NCBI RefSeq assembly: GCF_005671395.1
Contig: NZ_CP040428.1
Location: forward strand, 3,348,001 to 3,412,000
DNA: 64,000 nt
Direction of reading: 5' to 3'
Source of the DNA: Jejubacter calystegiae
Lineage (GTDB): Bacteria; Pseudomonadota; Gammaproteobacteria; Enterobacterales; Enterobacteriaceae
The first letter of the stretch is position 1. Every line of letters starts with the position of its first letter. The position numbers were made by a program, and so were the translations under genes. Positions 20,781 through 29,408 of the stretch are shown in pieces. The notes under the pieces are model-generated. The model was not told the origin of the DNA. It was given only the letters and a program-made list of their open reading frames with translations, and searched no databases.

Positions 20781-20829
20781 TTGATGTATATCAAAGTTGG
20801 TATGACCAATGGGCCAGCCATGCTATGAT
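20781..20829 (+). promoter_or_regulatory. ndh promoter with perfect FNR box
   Basis: TTGAT and ATCAA separated by four bases (20781-20794) match the FNR consensus exactly. A TATGAT -10 element at 20824-20829 follows, with TATGAC at 20801-20806 (17-base spacing) as a weak -35. The FNR box centre is about 49 bases before the expected transcript start, very near the -50 position of FNR at E. coli ndh, where it represses without oxygen. Confidence 0.75.
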
Positions 20830-20929
20830 GCGAACAGCTTGTATCGATTCAGTTAGCGTCCTGTCGTTAATTAAGCGCTCCTTCTGGTCACGTTTAGTTA
20901 ACGATTGGTAATGATTTTGAGAGGTCACG

Positions 20930-22234
20930 TTGTCTATGACTGTAAAACGCATTGTGATCGTCGGCGGTGGCGCCGGTGGTCTGGAACTGGCGACGCAGCT
21001 GGGTAAAAAGCTGGGGCGTAGCAAGAAAGCAAAAATCACGCTGGTGGATCGCAATCACAGCCACCTGTGGAAGCCGCTGCTGCATGAAGTGGCGACCGGC
21101 TCTCTGGATGAAGGGGTGGATGCCCTGAGCTATCTGGCCCACGCCCGTCACCATCACTTCCAGTTCCAGATGGGATCGGTGATGGATATCGACCGGGAAG
21201 CGAAAACCGTCGCTCTGGCGGCGCTGCACGACGAGAAGGGTGAGCTGCTGGTACCCGAGCGTCGTATTCCCTACGACACCCTGGTGATGGCGCTGGGCAG
21301 CACCTCTAACGACTTCAATACCCCGGGGGTTCGGGAAAACTGCATCTTCCTGGATAACCCTTCCCAGGCGCGGCGTTTCCACCAGGAGATGCTTAACCTG
21401 TTCCTGAAATACTCGGTCAACTTTGGCGCCAGCGGCAAAGTGAATATCGCTATCGTTGGCGGCGGGGCGACCGGCGTTGAACTCTCTGCAGAACTGTATA
21501 ATGCGGTGCAGCAGCTGCATAGCTACGGCTTTAAGGGACTGACCGGCGAGGCGCTGAATGTGACGCTGGTGGAAGCGGGTGAACGTATTCTACCGGCGCT
21601 GCCGCCTCGTATCTCCTCTGCCGCTGCCAGCGAGCTGACCAAACTCGGGGTTAATGTCAGAACCCAGACCATGGTCACCAGCGCCACACCGGATGGCCTG
21701 CACACCAAAGACGGCGACTTTATTCAGGCCGATCTGATGGTATGGGCCGCGGGCATCAAAGCGCCGGACTTTATGAAAGAGATTGGCGGTCTGGAAACCA
21801 ACCGTATCAACCAACTGGTGGTCGAGCCGACGCTTCAAACCACGCGCGATCCGGATATCTATGCCATTGGCGACTGCGCCTCCTGCGCGCGCACGGAAGG
21901 CGGATTTGTACCGCCGCGCGCTCAGGCGGCGCATCAGATGGCGAGCTGCGCGCTGAAAAACATTCTGGCGCAGATGAAAGGCAAGCCGCTGCATGACTAT
22001 GTCTATAAGGATCACGGCTCGCTGGTGTCGCTGTCGAAATTCTCTACCGTGGGTAGCCTGATGGGTAACCTGATGCGCGGCTCCATGATGGTGGAAGGGC
22101 GCATGGCGCGTATGGTGTACATTTCGCTCTATCGCATGCATCAGATTGCGCTGCACGGCTACTTTAAGACCGGCCTGATGATGCTGGTGGGCAGTATTAA
22201 CCGGGTGATTCGCCCGCGTCTTAAACTGCACTGA
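20930..22234 (+). CDS. ndh: NADH:quinone oxidoreductase II (NDH-2)
   Basis: Non-proton-pumping NADH dehydrogenase of the aerobic respiratory chain, bound to the inner face of the membrane. TTG 20930 is taken as the start (GAGAGG just upstream; 434 residues, equal to E. coli, which to my knowledge also uses TTG); the ATG at 20936 would cost two residues. The FAD-binding [10 protein letters not shown] is near the N-terminus, the NADH-binding [10 protein letters not shown] is near the middle, and AIGDCASC is near the C-terminal part. The upstream FNR box indicates anaerobic repression. Confidence 0.97.
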   Translation: MSMTVKRIVIVGGGAGGLELATQLGKKLGRSKKAKITLVDRNHSHLWKPLLHEVATGSLDEGVDALSYLAHARHHHFQFQMGSVMDIDREAKTVALAALHDEKGELLVPERRIPYDTLVMALGSTSNDFNTPGVRENCIFLDNPSQARRFHQEMLNLFLKYSVNFGASGKVNIAIVGGGATGVELSAELYNAVQQLHSYGFKGLTGEALNVTLVEAGERILPALPPRISSAAASELTKLGVNVRTQTMVTSATPDGLHTKDGDFIQADLMVWAAGIKAPDFMKEIGGLETNRINQLVVEPTLQTTRDPDIYAIGDCASCARTEGGFVPPRAQAAHQMASCALKNILAQMKGKPLHDYVYKDHGSLVSLSKFSTVGSLMGNLMRGSMMVEGRMARMVYISLYRMHQIALHGYFKTGLMMLVGSINRVIRPRLKLH

Positions 22235-22248
22235 TCGACCTGCCGTCC

Positions 22249-22272
22249 GCTCCCTCCGAACCCGGAGGGAGC
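22249..22272 (+). terminator. Hairpin after ndh
   Basis: GCTCCCTCCG and CGGAGGGAGC form a 10-base perfect stem 15 bases after the ndh stop. The T stretch that follows is interrupted (AGCATAATCTTCTGTTTTA), so termination may be imperfect. Confidence 0.6.
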
Positions 22273-22430
22273 AGCATAATCTTCTGTTTTATCGGCCGTT
22301 ATTTTCTGGGATAACTCCTAAATAGCCGCTAAATCAATATAATCTCGCATTTTTGATCCGCTTTCTGATTTGTTAAACCGGCCTTCACGTTGCAAAATTG
22401 TTAGCATTAACGCAGCAAGAAGGAGGTCCT

Positions 22431-22970
22431 GTGAATAAATCAATGCTAGCGGGGATAGGGATTGGCGTAGTGGGCGCGCTGGGCGTTGCCGCGGTCGCCA
22501 GCATGGATGTTTTTAACCGTGGGCCTCAGTATGCCCAGGTAGTTTCCGCCACGCCGATCAAAGAGACGGTAAAAACGCCACGCAAAGTATGCCAGAACGT
22601 TAACGTCACCCATCGCCGTCCGGTACAGGATGAAAATCGCCTGATCGGTTCAGCGCTTGGCGCCGTAGCCGGGGGGGTGATTGGTCATCAGTTTGGCGGC
22701 GGTCGTGGTAAAGATGTGGCGACAGTTGCCGGCGCGCTGGGTGGCGGTTATGCCGGTCACCAGATCCAGGGTGCCATGCAGGATAATGATACCTACACCA
22801 CCACCCAGCAGCGCTGTAAGACCGTTTATGACAAATCAGAGAAGATGATTGGCTACGACGTGACTTACAAAATCGGCGATCGCCAGGGGAAAGTGCGTAC
22901 TGAGCACGAGCCTGGTAGCCAGATCCCCCTGGATGAAAACGGGCAACTGGTGCTTAATCAGAAGAGCTGA
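22431..22970 (+). CDS. ycfJ: YcfJ, glycine-zipper envelope protein
   Basis: Conserved envelope-associated protein of unknown function. GTG 22431 is the start, directly after AGGAGGTCCT; it gives MNKSMLAGIGIG and 179 residues as in E. coli, while the frame extends upstream to 22398 without match. An N-terminal hydrophobic segment (about residues 4-22) anchors or exports the protein. Residues 75-115 form a glycine zipper (GAVAGGVIGHQFGGGRG), as in the 17 kDa surface antigen/SlyB family. Confidence 0.92.
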   Translation: MNKSMLAGIGIGVVGALGVAAVASMDVFNRGPQYAQVVSATPIKETVKTPRKVCQNVNVTHRRPVQDENRLIGSALGAVAGGVIGHQFGGGRGKDVATVAGALGGGYAGHQIQGAMQDNDTYTTTQQRCKTVYDKSEKMIGYDVTYKIGDRQGKVRTEHEPGSQIPLDENGQLVLNQKS

Positions 22971-22980
22971 GCCCGTTTAT

Positions 22981-23130
22981 CTATAGCTGGTTATTCTGGC
23001 GCACCAGCAGCGCCAGAGTAACCGCCACCGACAGCACCACAAAAATAAGTGAGCTGCCACACACCAGCCACAGTCCACAGAGCACAACGATTCCAACCAG
23101 TACCCAAATCAGGGGCAGCAGTAAAAACAT
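22981..23130 (-). CDS. Small membrane protein, 49 residues, uncharacterised
   Basis: I do not recognise this gene. ATG 23130 is preceded by AAGAAGGAATACAAA, a good ribosome-binding site, and the frame gives 49 residues that are almost wholly hydrophobic: MFLLLPLIWVLVGIVVLCGL, then a short turn (WLVCGSS), then a second hydrophobic run ending in VRQNNQL. This suggests two membrane helices. The frame continues upstream to 23220 but without a start signal. It lies downstream of comR on the same strand, convergent with ycfJ, where E. coli has no gene. Confidence 0.6.
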   Translation of the reverse strand: MFLLLPLIWVLVGIVVLCGLWLVCGSSLIFVVLSVAVTLALLVRQNNQL

Positions 23131-23224
23131 TTTGTATTCCTTCTTATTTTGAGCGCACGATGCCGTCGCACCGAACGAAGGGCGATTAAGAATGCTTATT
23201 ATTTTTGCCGTCAGAGACATCGTG

Positions 23225-23397
23225 CATTTGGCGCTATATCGATGAATCCACCGAAGAAACAGCGCCTGATGAGGTATTGTTGCGAATGCGAATACCTTAC
23301 CCTTAATTGACTATCAATGTAAAAGGTAAGGTTAATTAATGAGATTTTCCTTATGAAAGGAGAGGGTAATGGCAAAAATGTGCGATATAGCGAAATG
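23225..23397. repeat. Nested inverted repeats between comR and the small membrane gene
   Basis: CGCTATATCG (23232-23241) faces CGATATAGCG (23383-23392), and inside them ACCTTACC (23294-23301) faces GGTAAGGT (23325-23332). Both pairs share nearly the same centre (23312-23313). CATTT outside the left arm matches AAATG outside the right arm after a 2-base bulge. The element fills most of the 294-base gap and could be a miniature mobile element or a structured RNA. I see nothing else in this gap. Confidence 0.4.
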
Positions 23398-23424
23398 ATG
23401 GGGGCGGCGGGGCACCGCACCCGT

Positions 23425-24057
23425 TTAGTTTTTGATAAGTTCTGGTAATATGCGCAGCGTAGTTTCAACCACCCGCATCAGTGAGGTGAGGTTAATACCT
23501 TCCCGGGCGCTGACCGACATCCCCTGCAAAACACAGCACAAATAGTCGGACAGATGATGAATGTTACACTGTAATGGTATCTCACCCTGCTGCTGACGCT
23601 GCTGTAAAAAGCGCGTTATTGTTTGGGCCTGGCGGGCATGCCGTGCTTTGATAGTGTGGGCAATGTCTTCTGAAGAGGCCGCCAGCGCTGACGAAGTGCT
23701 GATAATAAAGCAGCCGTTGGGCGTCTCTTTGCTGGTGAAGAAGCGAGCGATAGCGCCAAAATAGTCGCCCAGCGCCTGTTCCAGCGACTTATCGGTGGCG
23801 AACAGCAGGGCTTCGTTTGTTTCAATAAAGCGGGCGATGTAGTGGTCCAGCGCCGCGCGGAACAACCCTTCTTTATTGGTGAACTCTGCGTACAGCGTAG
23901 GTGCCTTGGCCCCGGTCGCCTCCACCAGGTGCGCCATGGAAGTGGCTTCATAACCATGTTGCCAGAAGAGGGCCATAGCCTTATCAAGCGCAGCGTCCCT
24001 GTCGAAAACTTTTGGCCGGCCGCGGCTCCGTCTGGCATAGCCTGTTGCTGATGTCAT
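23425..24057 (-). CDS. comR: TetR-family copper-responsive repressor ComR
   Basis: In E. coli ComR represses bhsA (comC), which lowers outer-membrane copper permeability; copper relieves repression. The 210 residues begin with a basic Arg-rich tail, then RGRPKVFDRDAALDKAM and the TetR helix-turn-helix (about residues 30-60, ATSMAHLVEATGAKAPTLY), followed by the ligand-binding domain. It is close to E. coli ComR throughout. Its usual target bhsA, normally the next gene on the opposite strand, is absent from the adjoining gap. Confidence 0.9.
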   Translation of the reverse strand: MTSATGYARRSRGRPKVFDRDAALDKAMALFWQHGYEATSMAHLVEATGAKAPTLYAEFTNKEGLFRAALDHYIARFIETNEALLFATDKSLEQALGDYFGAIARFFTSKETPNGCFIISTSSALAASSEDIAHTIKARHARQAQTITRFLQQRQQQGEIPLQCNIHHLSDYLCCVLQGMSVSAREGINLTSLMRVVETTLRILPELIKN

Positions 24058-24531
24058 AGTGCCGTCTAACCTTATTGTTGTGTGGCCCGCTATTATAAAA
24101 AGATTCGCCAGTCGCTACCAGCGTATGGCGGGTCGGATAAATCCCTTTAAAGACACTTTTTGATAACAATTAGTTCGATATTCATTAATGGCCAGGTTGA
24201 CTGTGATTATGATCACCCTTATTATTAAGTTATCGATCGTTAACTTAATAGAGATTAACTGCTTTCATCGCCTTTGCTTCCGGGATTTTTGTCAGTCCCT
24301 CCTGACTGAATCCATATCAGAAGCAGGGGATGTTGAAACGGGCGCCAGACTGGTCTGAACACGGTCAAACGTCCGGGCGGCTGTCGTGTTAAACCCACCG
24401 CGATACGCCGTTAACCCTATAAGCGTTTTCCCTCAAAACGCTTAACCCTTATATATGCCACTAAAAAAGGCCTTGTTTTAACGCAAGGCCTTTCATTAAG
24501 TTAGCCGCCCCTCCCTGGGGGTGGCTTTTTT
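24058..24531. promoter_or_regulatory. comR-ldtC gap: CRP-like site, dyad, hairpins
   Basis: No credible coding frame was found in these 474 bases, although E. coli has bhsA here. Seen from left to right: TGTGA-N6-TCACC (24202-24217), a strong CRP-like site; a perfect 10-base inverted repeat, TATTAAGTTA (24223-24232) and TAACTTAATA (24241-24250); a small stem TCAGTC/GACTGA near 24292-24307; a 9-base stem AAGCGTTTT/AAAACGCTT (24421-24443); and two terminators listed separately. The contents resemble the regulatory region and body of a small RNA gene, or the remains of a lost bhsA unit. Confidence 0.5.
24463..24493 (-). terminator. Intrinsic terminator after ldtC
   Basis: Read on the minus strand, AAAGGCCTTG (24493-24484) pairs with CAAGGCCTTT (24475-24466) and the T run extends to 24463. 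It lies about 40 bases after the ldtC stop. Confidence 0.8.
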
Positions 24532-24533
24532 TT
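24503..24533 (+). terminator. Plus-strand terminator with no upstream gene
   Basis: AGCCGCCCC (24503-24511) pairs with GGGGGTGGCT (to about 24525) with one wobble, followed by eight T residues. It can only end a plus-strand transcript, yet the nearest plus-strand gene upstream is ycfJ, 1.5 kb away and separated by comR on the other strand. It must belong to an unseen transcript from the comR-ldtC gap. Confidence 0.7.
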
Positions 24534-25503
24534 AGATTTTATGGGGCTGAGTCGGTTGCATATCATGACCGACCTCAATCGGCATACCGGAACGAATATT
24601 CAGTGCTTTATCGAATACGGCACGCTCGGTGACCGGGCTGTCACGGAACGCCTTCATGGCACTATTCAGCGGAATCGGTAGGGTCTGGGGATCGTCCTCC
24701 AGGCGTTTCGATAGCGGTTGATGCACCTCCACCAGATGGCGGCCGTCCGGCTCCAGCGATGCTTTAATCGGCGTATTGATGATATTGACTGGCGTACCGA
24801 CCGGCAGGGTATTAAACAGCCATTTGATATCGTTATCGCGCAGGCGAATACAGCCAGAGCTGACGCGCATCCCGATACCGAAGTCGGCATTAGTGCCGTG
24901 CAGCAGATAAACCCCGCCGTAAGCGGCCAGACGGATAGCGTGATGGCCCATCGGATTGTCCGGACCCGCGGGGACGACCGCCGGTAGCTCGATGCCTTTT
25001 GCTTTATAGCGGGCGCGAATATTGGCCGTGGGCGTCCAGGTTGGGTTGGCGCGCTTCTGCGACACCACGGTCTTCATGGTGGGCGTGACGGTGTTACCAT
25101 CGAGCTGGCCGATACCAATCGGATAAATCACCACCTCGTTTTTACCGGGCGGATAATAGTAGAGCCGGAGCTCTGCCAGATTGATAACGATCCCCTTACG
25201 TGGCTCGTCCGGCAGTAGCACCTGGCGCGGAATGGTCAGAATGCTGCCGGGGCGCGGTACCCAGGGATCGACCCCAGGGTTGGCCTGCATCAGGGCCAGA
25301 AAGCCGACATTATATTTCCTGGCGATCTCTTCCAGCGAGCCGCCGCCGGGCTCTACCTGATGGTAGAGATTTTCCCCCACCAGTCGGCTACCTGATGCAG
25401 GGAGCGGGTAAGTATTGGCGCTGGCGGGCAGGGCGCTGAGCGCCATGGCGGCGCACAGGGTAAGCCCGCTTAGCCAGCGGGAAAGGCGTGCAGGTACCAT
25501 CAT
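24532..25503 (-). CDS. ldtC: L,D-transpeptidase LdtC
   Basis: Periplasmic enzyme (also called YcfS) that attaches Braun lipoprotein to peptidoglycan in E. coli. Start ATG 25503 (MMVPARLSRWL) is chosen over the open frame to 25578 because it begins a normal signal peptide, with cleavage expected after LPASANA-like residues near position 30. The 323 residues then show a LysM-type domain (GGSLEEIARKYNVGF) and the YkuD catalytic domain with HGTNADFGIGMRVSSGCIRL, the cysteine being the nucleophile. Confidence 0.94.
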   Translation of the reverse strand: MMVPARLSRWLSGLTLCAAMALSALPASANTYPLPASGSRLVGENLYHQVEPGGGSLEEIARKYNVGFLALMQANPGVDPWVPRPGSILTIPRQVLLPDEPRKGIVINLAELRLYYYPPGKNEVVIYPIGIGQLDGNTVTPTMKTVVSQKRANPTWTPTANIRARYKAKGIELPAVVPAGPDNPMGHHAIRLAAYGGVYLLHGTNADFGIGMRVSSGCIRLRDNDIKWLFNTLPVGTPVNIINTPIKASLEPDGRHLVEVHQPLSKRLEDDPQTLPIPLNSAMKAFRDSPVTERAVFDKALNIRSGMPIEVGHDMQPTQPHKI

Positions 25504-25584
25504 TGCGCGAAACTCCGTTAGATTTCCTGTGTGCGAATTATCTGTAATGCGCTGTCGGGAAATCCAGGCGATGTGCAATGTTTT

Positions 25585-25616
25585 GTAAAAAGAAGACGGG
25601 CGCCGTAGCGCCCGTC
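25585..25616 (-). terminator. Intrinsic terminator downstream of mfd
   Basis: On the minus strand GACGGGCG (25616-25609) pairs with CGCCCGTC (25602-25595) and is followed by TTCTTTTT. It lies about 170 bases beyond the mfd stop and before the ldtC start. Confidence 0.8.
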
Positions 25617-25625
25617 AGGTTGATG

Positions 25626-25742
25626 ACAAAGAGGGAAAAAATGGTTTTTTTCCCTCTTTGTGGTTATCGGACGAAAATCAATGAGTTGATTTTCCTCGTT
25701 TATTTTTCTGGTGATTCCAGGGCCGAACGCGTTCGGCCCTGG
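25626..25742. repeat. Three perfect hairpins in the mfd-ldtC gap
   Basis: Three perfect inverted repeats stand in a row: a 16-base stem at 25626-25641/25646-25661 with a 4-base loop, an 8-base stem at 25673-25680/25687-25694, and a fully palindromic 26-base sequence at 25717-25742 centred on ACGCGT. None has the usual T run in the right place, so they are not plain terminators. A role in mfd mRNA 3'-end protection is possible. Confidence 0.6.
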
Positions 25743-25782
25743 TTTATCATCAGTCTCACGGGCACCGTAACATCCGTGTACG

Positions 25783-28700
25783 TCAGGGAATGGCGTGCTC
25801 TTCAAGCTGACGCACAAAGCCGCGGATCCACTCCATCCGTGCGGTGCGCTCTTCCAGCTCGCGCATAAAGCGCAGGCGGGTCGGGCCGTCCAGCCGGTAA
25901 TGCTGGGGCTCTTTCTGGAGAAGGCCGATAAGCCAGCCGGGGTCGACGTGGTTCTTTTCGTTGAACTCCATCACGCCGCCTTTTTCATTAGCCTCCAGCT
26001 TGCGGATCCCCAGCTTGCGAGCCTGCTGGCGCAGTGCAGCGATATCCAGCAGATTGCGGGCGGGATCCGGCAACAGCCCGAAGCGATCGATAAGCTCTAC
26101 TTTGATTTCGTTCAGTTCGTCGCTGTCGGTGGCGCTGGCGATACGCTTGTAGAGCGAAAGCCGGGTATTGACGTCCGGGATAAAGTCGTCCGGCAGCAGC
26201 GACGGCATGCGCAGCTCCACTTCGGTTTGCTGGCTGGTCAGATCCTCCAGCGACGGCTCGCGTCCCGCTTTTAGCGCATCGACGGCATTTTCCAGTAGCT
26301 CCATATAGAGTGAGAAGCCGATGGTCTCCATCTGACCGCTCTGATCCTCGCCCAGCAGCTCACCGGCGCCGCGAATCTCCAGATCGTGGGTCGCCAGCGC
26401 GAATCCGGCGCCCAGATCTTCCAGTGAGGCGATTGCCTCCAGCCGCTTCTGGGCATCGGCGGTCATCGCCTTTGGATGCGGCGTCAGCAGCCAGGCGTAG
26501 GCCTGGTGGTGGGAGCGGCCTACGCGGCCGCGTAGCTGGTGGAGCTGGGCCAGGCCGAAGTGATCGGCCCGCTCGATAATAATGGTGTTGGCGCTGGGGA
26601 TATCGATGCCGGTCTCGATAATGGTGGTGCAGACCAGCACGTTGAAGCGCTGATGATGGAAGTCGTTCATCACCCGCTCCAGTTCGCGTTCGCGCATCTG
26701 CCCGTGGCCCACGGCGATACGCGCTTCGGGAACCAGCTCTGCAAGACGCTGGGCCGCCTTCTGAATATTTTCTACATCGTTATACAGGTAGTAGACCTGG
26801 CCGCCGCGCAGCACCTCACGCAGGATAGCTTCGCGCACCACCAGACTGTCGTACTCGCGCACAAAGGTTTTGACCGCCAGCCGGCGAGCCGGTGGGGTGG
26901 CGATAATCGACAGATCGCGCATGCCGCTCATGGCCATATTCAGGGTACGCGGGATCGGCGTGGCAGTCAGGGTCAGGATATCGACGTCGGCGCGCATTGC
27001 CTTAATGCGCTCCTTATGACGTACGCCGAAGCGGTGCTCTTCGTCGACGATAAGCAGCCCCAGATCGCGCCATTTCAGCTCGCTGCCCAGCAGCTTGTGG
27101 GTGCCGATCAGAATATCGACCTTACCCTCGGCGGTCTGCTCCAGCACCTGGGCCTGCTCTTTGGCGCTACGAAAGCGCGACAGCATTTCGATGCGTACCG
27201 GCCAGTTGGCGAAGCGGTCGCGGAAGTTGTCGAAGTGCTGCTGGGCCAGCAGGGTGGTGGGCACCAGCACCGCCACCTGCTTGTGGTTTTCCACGGCGAG
27301 GAAGGCGGCGCGCATGGCGACTTCGGTCTTACCGAAGCCCACATCGCCGCATACCAGCCGGTCCATCGCCAGCGGTTGGCACATATCGCTCAATACGGCA
27401 TTGATGGCCTGGGCCTGATCCGGCGTGGTCTCGAACGGGAAACTGTCGCAGAACAGCTGATACTGTTCGCGGTCATGCTTAAAGCCGAAGCCGGGTTTGG
27501 CGGCGCGCTGAGCGTAGATATCCAGCAGTTCCGCCGCCACGTCGCGCACTTTTTCCGCCGCTTTCTGGCGCGCCCGGGACCAGGCGTCGCTGCCCAGTTT
27601 GTGCAGCGGGGCATTCTCCTCGGCGCCGCCGGCGTAGCGGCTAATCAGATGCAGTGACGAAACAGGGACATAGAGTTTGGCATCCCCGGCGTAGCTGAGC
27701 ATCAGGTATTCACCAGTGATGCCGCCCGCTTCCAGGGTGATCATTCCCACATAGCGGCCAACTCCGTGTTCCAGATGCACTACCGGCTGGCCGGGATGCA
27801 GCTCCGCCAGGTTGCGGATCAGGGTATCGGGGTTGATGGTACGCCGGTTTTCCTGGCGACGGCGGCTGACTCGCTCGCCCAGCAGATCGCTTTCGCAAAT
27901 CAGCGCCTGATGACGCAGGGTATCGATAAACCCGTGCTCGCTGGCGCCCTGGATAAGCCACGCGGCACCAGGCCGGGCTTCGTCCAGGCGCCAGATGCGC
28001 TTCGGCGCCACTTTAATGCGCCCGAGCAGTTCACCCAGCGCCTCGCGTCGGCCTTCGCTCTCTACCGAGAAAATCACCGTACCATCAAAGCCTTCCAGGA
28101 AGCGGCGCAGATTATCGAGCGGCGCTTTATTCTGGGGCTGAACCGAGAGATCCGGCAGCGGCTGGTAGCCCAGGTTTACGCAGGCCGCTTTATCGGGCAG
28201 GGTGTCGGTTTTTAGCTGTACCCGCGGCCACTGTTTCAACCCGCCAAACAGGTCATCCGGCCGCAGCCACAGGCGTTCCGGAGGAAGCAGAGGGCGCATC
28301 GGATCCACGCGGCGGCTTTCATAGCGGGCGTTAACCTCCTGCCAGAAGCGTTCGGCGCTGCCCTGCAGATCGCCGGTATTCACCAGCAGGGTATTGGCAG
28401 GCAGATAGCTGAACAGATCCCGCAGCGGTTCGTTAAAGAACAGCGGCTGCCAGTATTCGATACCAGCCGGAAGCGTCCCCTTGCTGACCTGCTGATACAC
28501 GTGTTCGGGATCGCGCCGTACTTCGAAGTTGTCGCGCCACTGGCTTCGGAACAGTTCGATGGCTGTTTTATCGGTGGGGAATTCGTGGGCCGGCAGCAGG
28601 TTTATCTGCTCCACCTCCTCCTGGGTGCGCTGGCTGTCGGGATCAAACAGACGCAGGCTGTCGATTTCGTCATCGAAGAAGTCGAGCCGATAGGGGAGTT

Positions 28701-29229
28701 CGCTACCCATCGGCCACAGATCCAGCAGAGCACCGCGAGTGGCATATTCGCCATGCTCCATCACCTGGTCGACATGGCGATATCCCGCCTGCTCCAGCCT
28801 GTCGCGCAGGCCGTCACGCGACAGCCGTTCGCCTTTGCGCATCAGCAGGGCGTGACCGTTCAGATAGCTATGGGGGCAGACCCGCTGCATCAGGGTGTTA
28901 ACCGGTAAAATTAGCACGCCACGACTCATCGAAGGGAGCTGCCACAGGGTGGTCAGACGGGCCGAAACGATCTCCTGGTGGGGCGAGAAGCTGTCGTAGG
29001 GCAGGGTCTCCCAGTCCGCGAGGTTCATTACCAGTGCATCGGTAAACTGCCGGACCTCATCCTGCAGGCGCAGGGCGTTTTGCATATCGGGGGCAATCAG
29101 GACCACCGGGCCGGGATGGCGTTCGGCAATACTGGCTACTTCACGGCCACAGGCCGCGCCGGTGAGTTCGCCCAACTGGCGCTGGTCACCTGCTTTCAGA
29201 GGCAGGCTGTATCGATTCTTTTCAGACAT
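25783..29229 (-). CDS. mfd: Transcription-repair coupling factor Mfd
   Basis: DNA translocase that removes stalled RNA polymerase from lesions and recruits UvrA. Start ATG 29229 (MSEKNRYSLPLKAG) gives 1148 residues, the same as E. coli; the frame is open to 29304 but the extension has no family match. Domains in order: UvrB-like N-terminus (UvrA-binding), RNA polymerase interaction domain, then the RecG-like translocase with Walker A GDVGFGKTE, DEEH box, and GRVGRS motif, and the C-terminal regulatory domain. The Shine-Dalgarno sequence is weak. Confidence 0.97.
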   Translation of the reverse strand: MSEKNRYSLPLKAGDQRQLGELTGAACGREVASIAERHPGPVVLIAPDMQNALRLQDEVRQFTDALVMNLADWETLPYDSFSPHQEIVSARLTTLWQLPSMSRGVLILPVNTLMQRVCPHSYLNGHALLMRKGERLSRDGLRDRLEQAGYRHVDQVMEHGEYATRGALLDLWPMGSELPYRLDFFDDEIDSLRLFDPDSQRTQEEVEQINLLPAHEFPTDKTAIELFRSQWRDNFEVRRDPEHVYQQVSKGTLPAGIEYWQPLFFNEPLRDLFSYLPANTLLVNTGDLQGSAERFWQEVNARYESRRVDPMRPLLPPERLWLRPDDLFGGLKQWPRVQLKTDTLPDKAACVNLGYQPLPDLSVQPQNKAPLDNLRRFLEGFDGTVIFSVESEGRREALGELLGRIKVAPKRIWRLDEARPGAAWLIQGASEHGFIDTLRHQALICESDLLGERVSRRRQENRRTINPDTLIRNLAELHPGQPVVHLEHGVGRYVGMITLEAGGITGEYLMLSYAGDAKLYVPVSSLHLISRYAGGAEENAPLHKLGSDAWSRARQKAAEKVRDVAAELLDIYAQRAAKPGFGFKHDREQYQLFCDSFPFETTPDQAQAINAVLSDMCQPLAMDRLVCGDVGFGKTEVAMRAAFLAVENHKQVAVLVPTTLLAQQHFDNFRDRFANWPVRIEMLSRFRSAKEQAQVLEQTAEGKVDILIGTHKLLGSELKWRDLGLLIVDEEHRFGVRHKERIKAMRADVDILTLTATPIPRTLNMAMSGMRDLSIIATPPARRLAVKTFVREYDSLVVREAILREVLRGGQVYYLYNDVENIQKAAQRLAELVPEARIAVGHGQMRERELERVMNDFHHQRFNVLVCTTIIETGIDIPSANTIIIERADHFGLAQLHQLRGRVGRSHHQAYAWLLTPHPKAMTADAQKRLEAIASLEDLGAGFALATHDLEIRGAGELLGEDQSGQMETIGFSLYMELLENAVDALKAGREPSLEDLTSQQTEVELRMPSLLPDDFIPDVNTRLSLYKRIASATDSDELNEIKVELIDRFGLLPDPARNLLDIAALRQQARKLGIRKLEANEKGGVMEFNEKNHVDPGWLIGLLQKEPQHYRLDGPTRLRFMRELEERTARMEWIRGFVRQLEEHAIP

Positions 29230-29379
29230 AGAGGAGGCTGCAATCTCTCTGCTTGCGCCGCGCGTCGTCCAGGCGGCCCGGCCAGCGTGCGGAAAAGGGT
29301 TCATTTGTCAGGGCGTTATTATCCGCGAACGGCTGCGGTTGGCAACCGTTGCACTGATTACAGTATAAAACAGGAATGA

Positions 29380-29401
29380 CGCCCCCAAAATTTGGGGGCG
29401 C
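29380..29401. terminator. Hairpin between ycfT and mfd
   Basis: CGCCCCC and GGGGGCG flank AAAATTT, a near-palindrome right after the ycfT stop. The T run on the minus strand is broken (TCATTCCTGTTTT), so strength as a terminator is uncertain. Confidence 0.5.
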
Positions 29402-29408
29402 AGGCGGG

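Noticed and set aside
23211-23468. 85-codon minus-strand frame across the comR end
   Set aside because: It overlaps the comR stop region and the inverted-repeat element, with no start signal or recognisable product.
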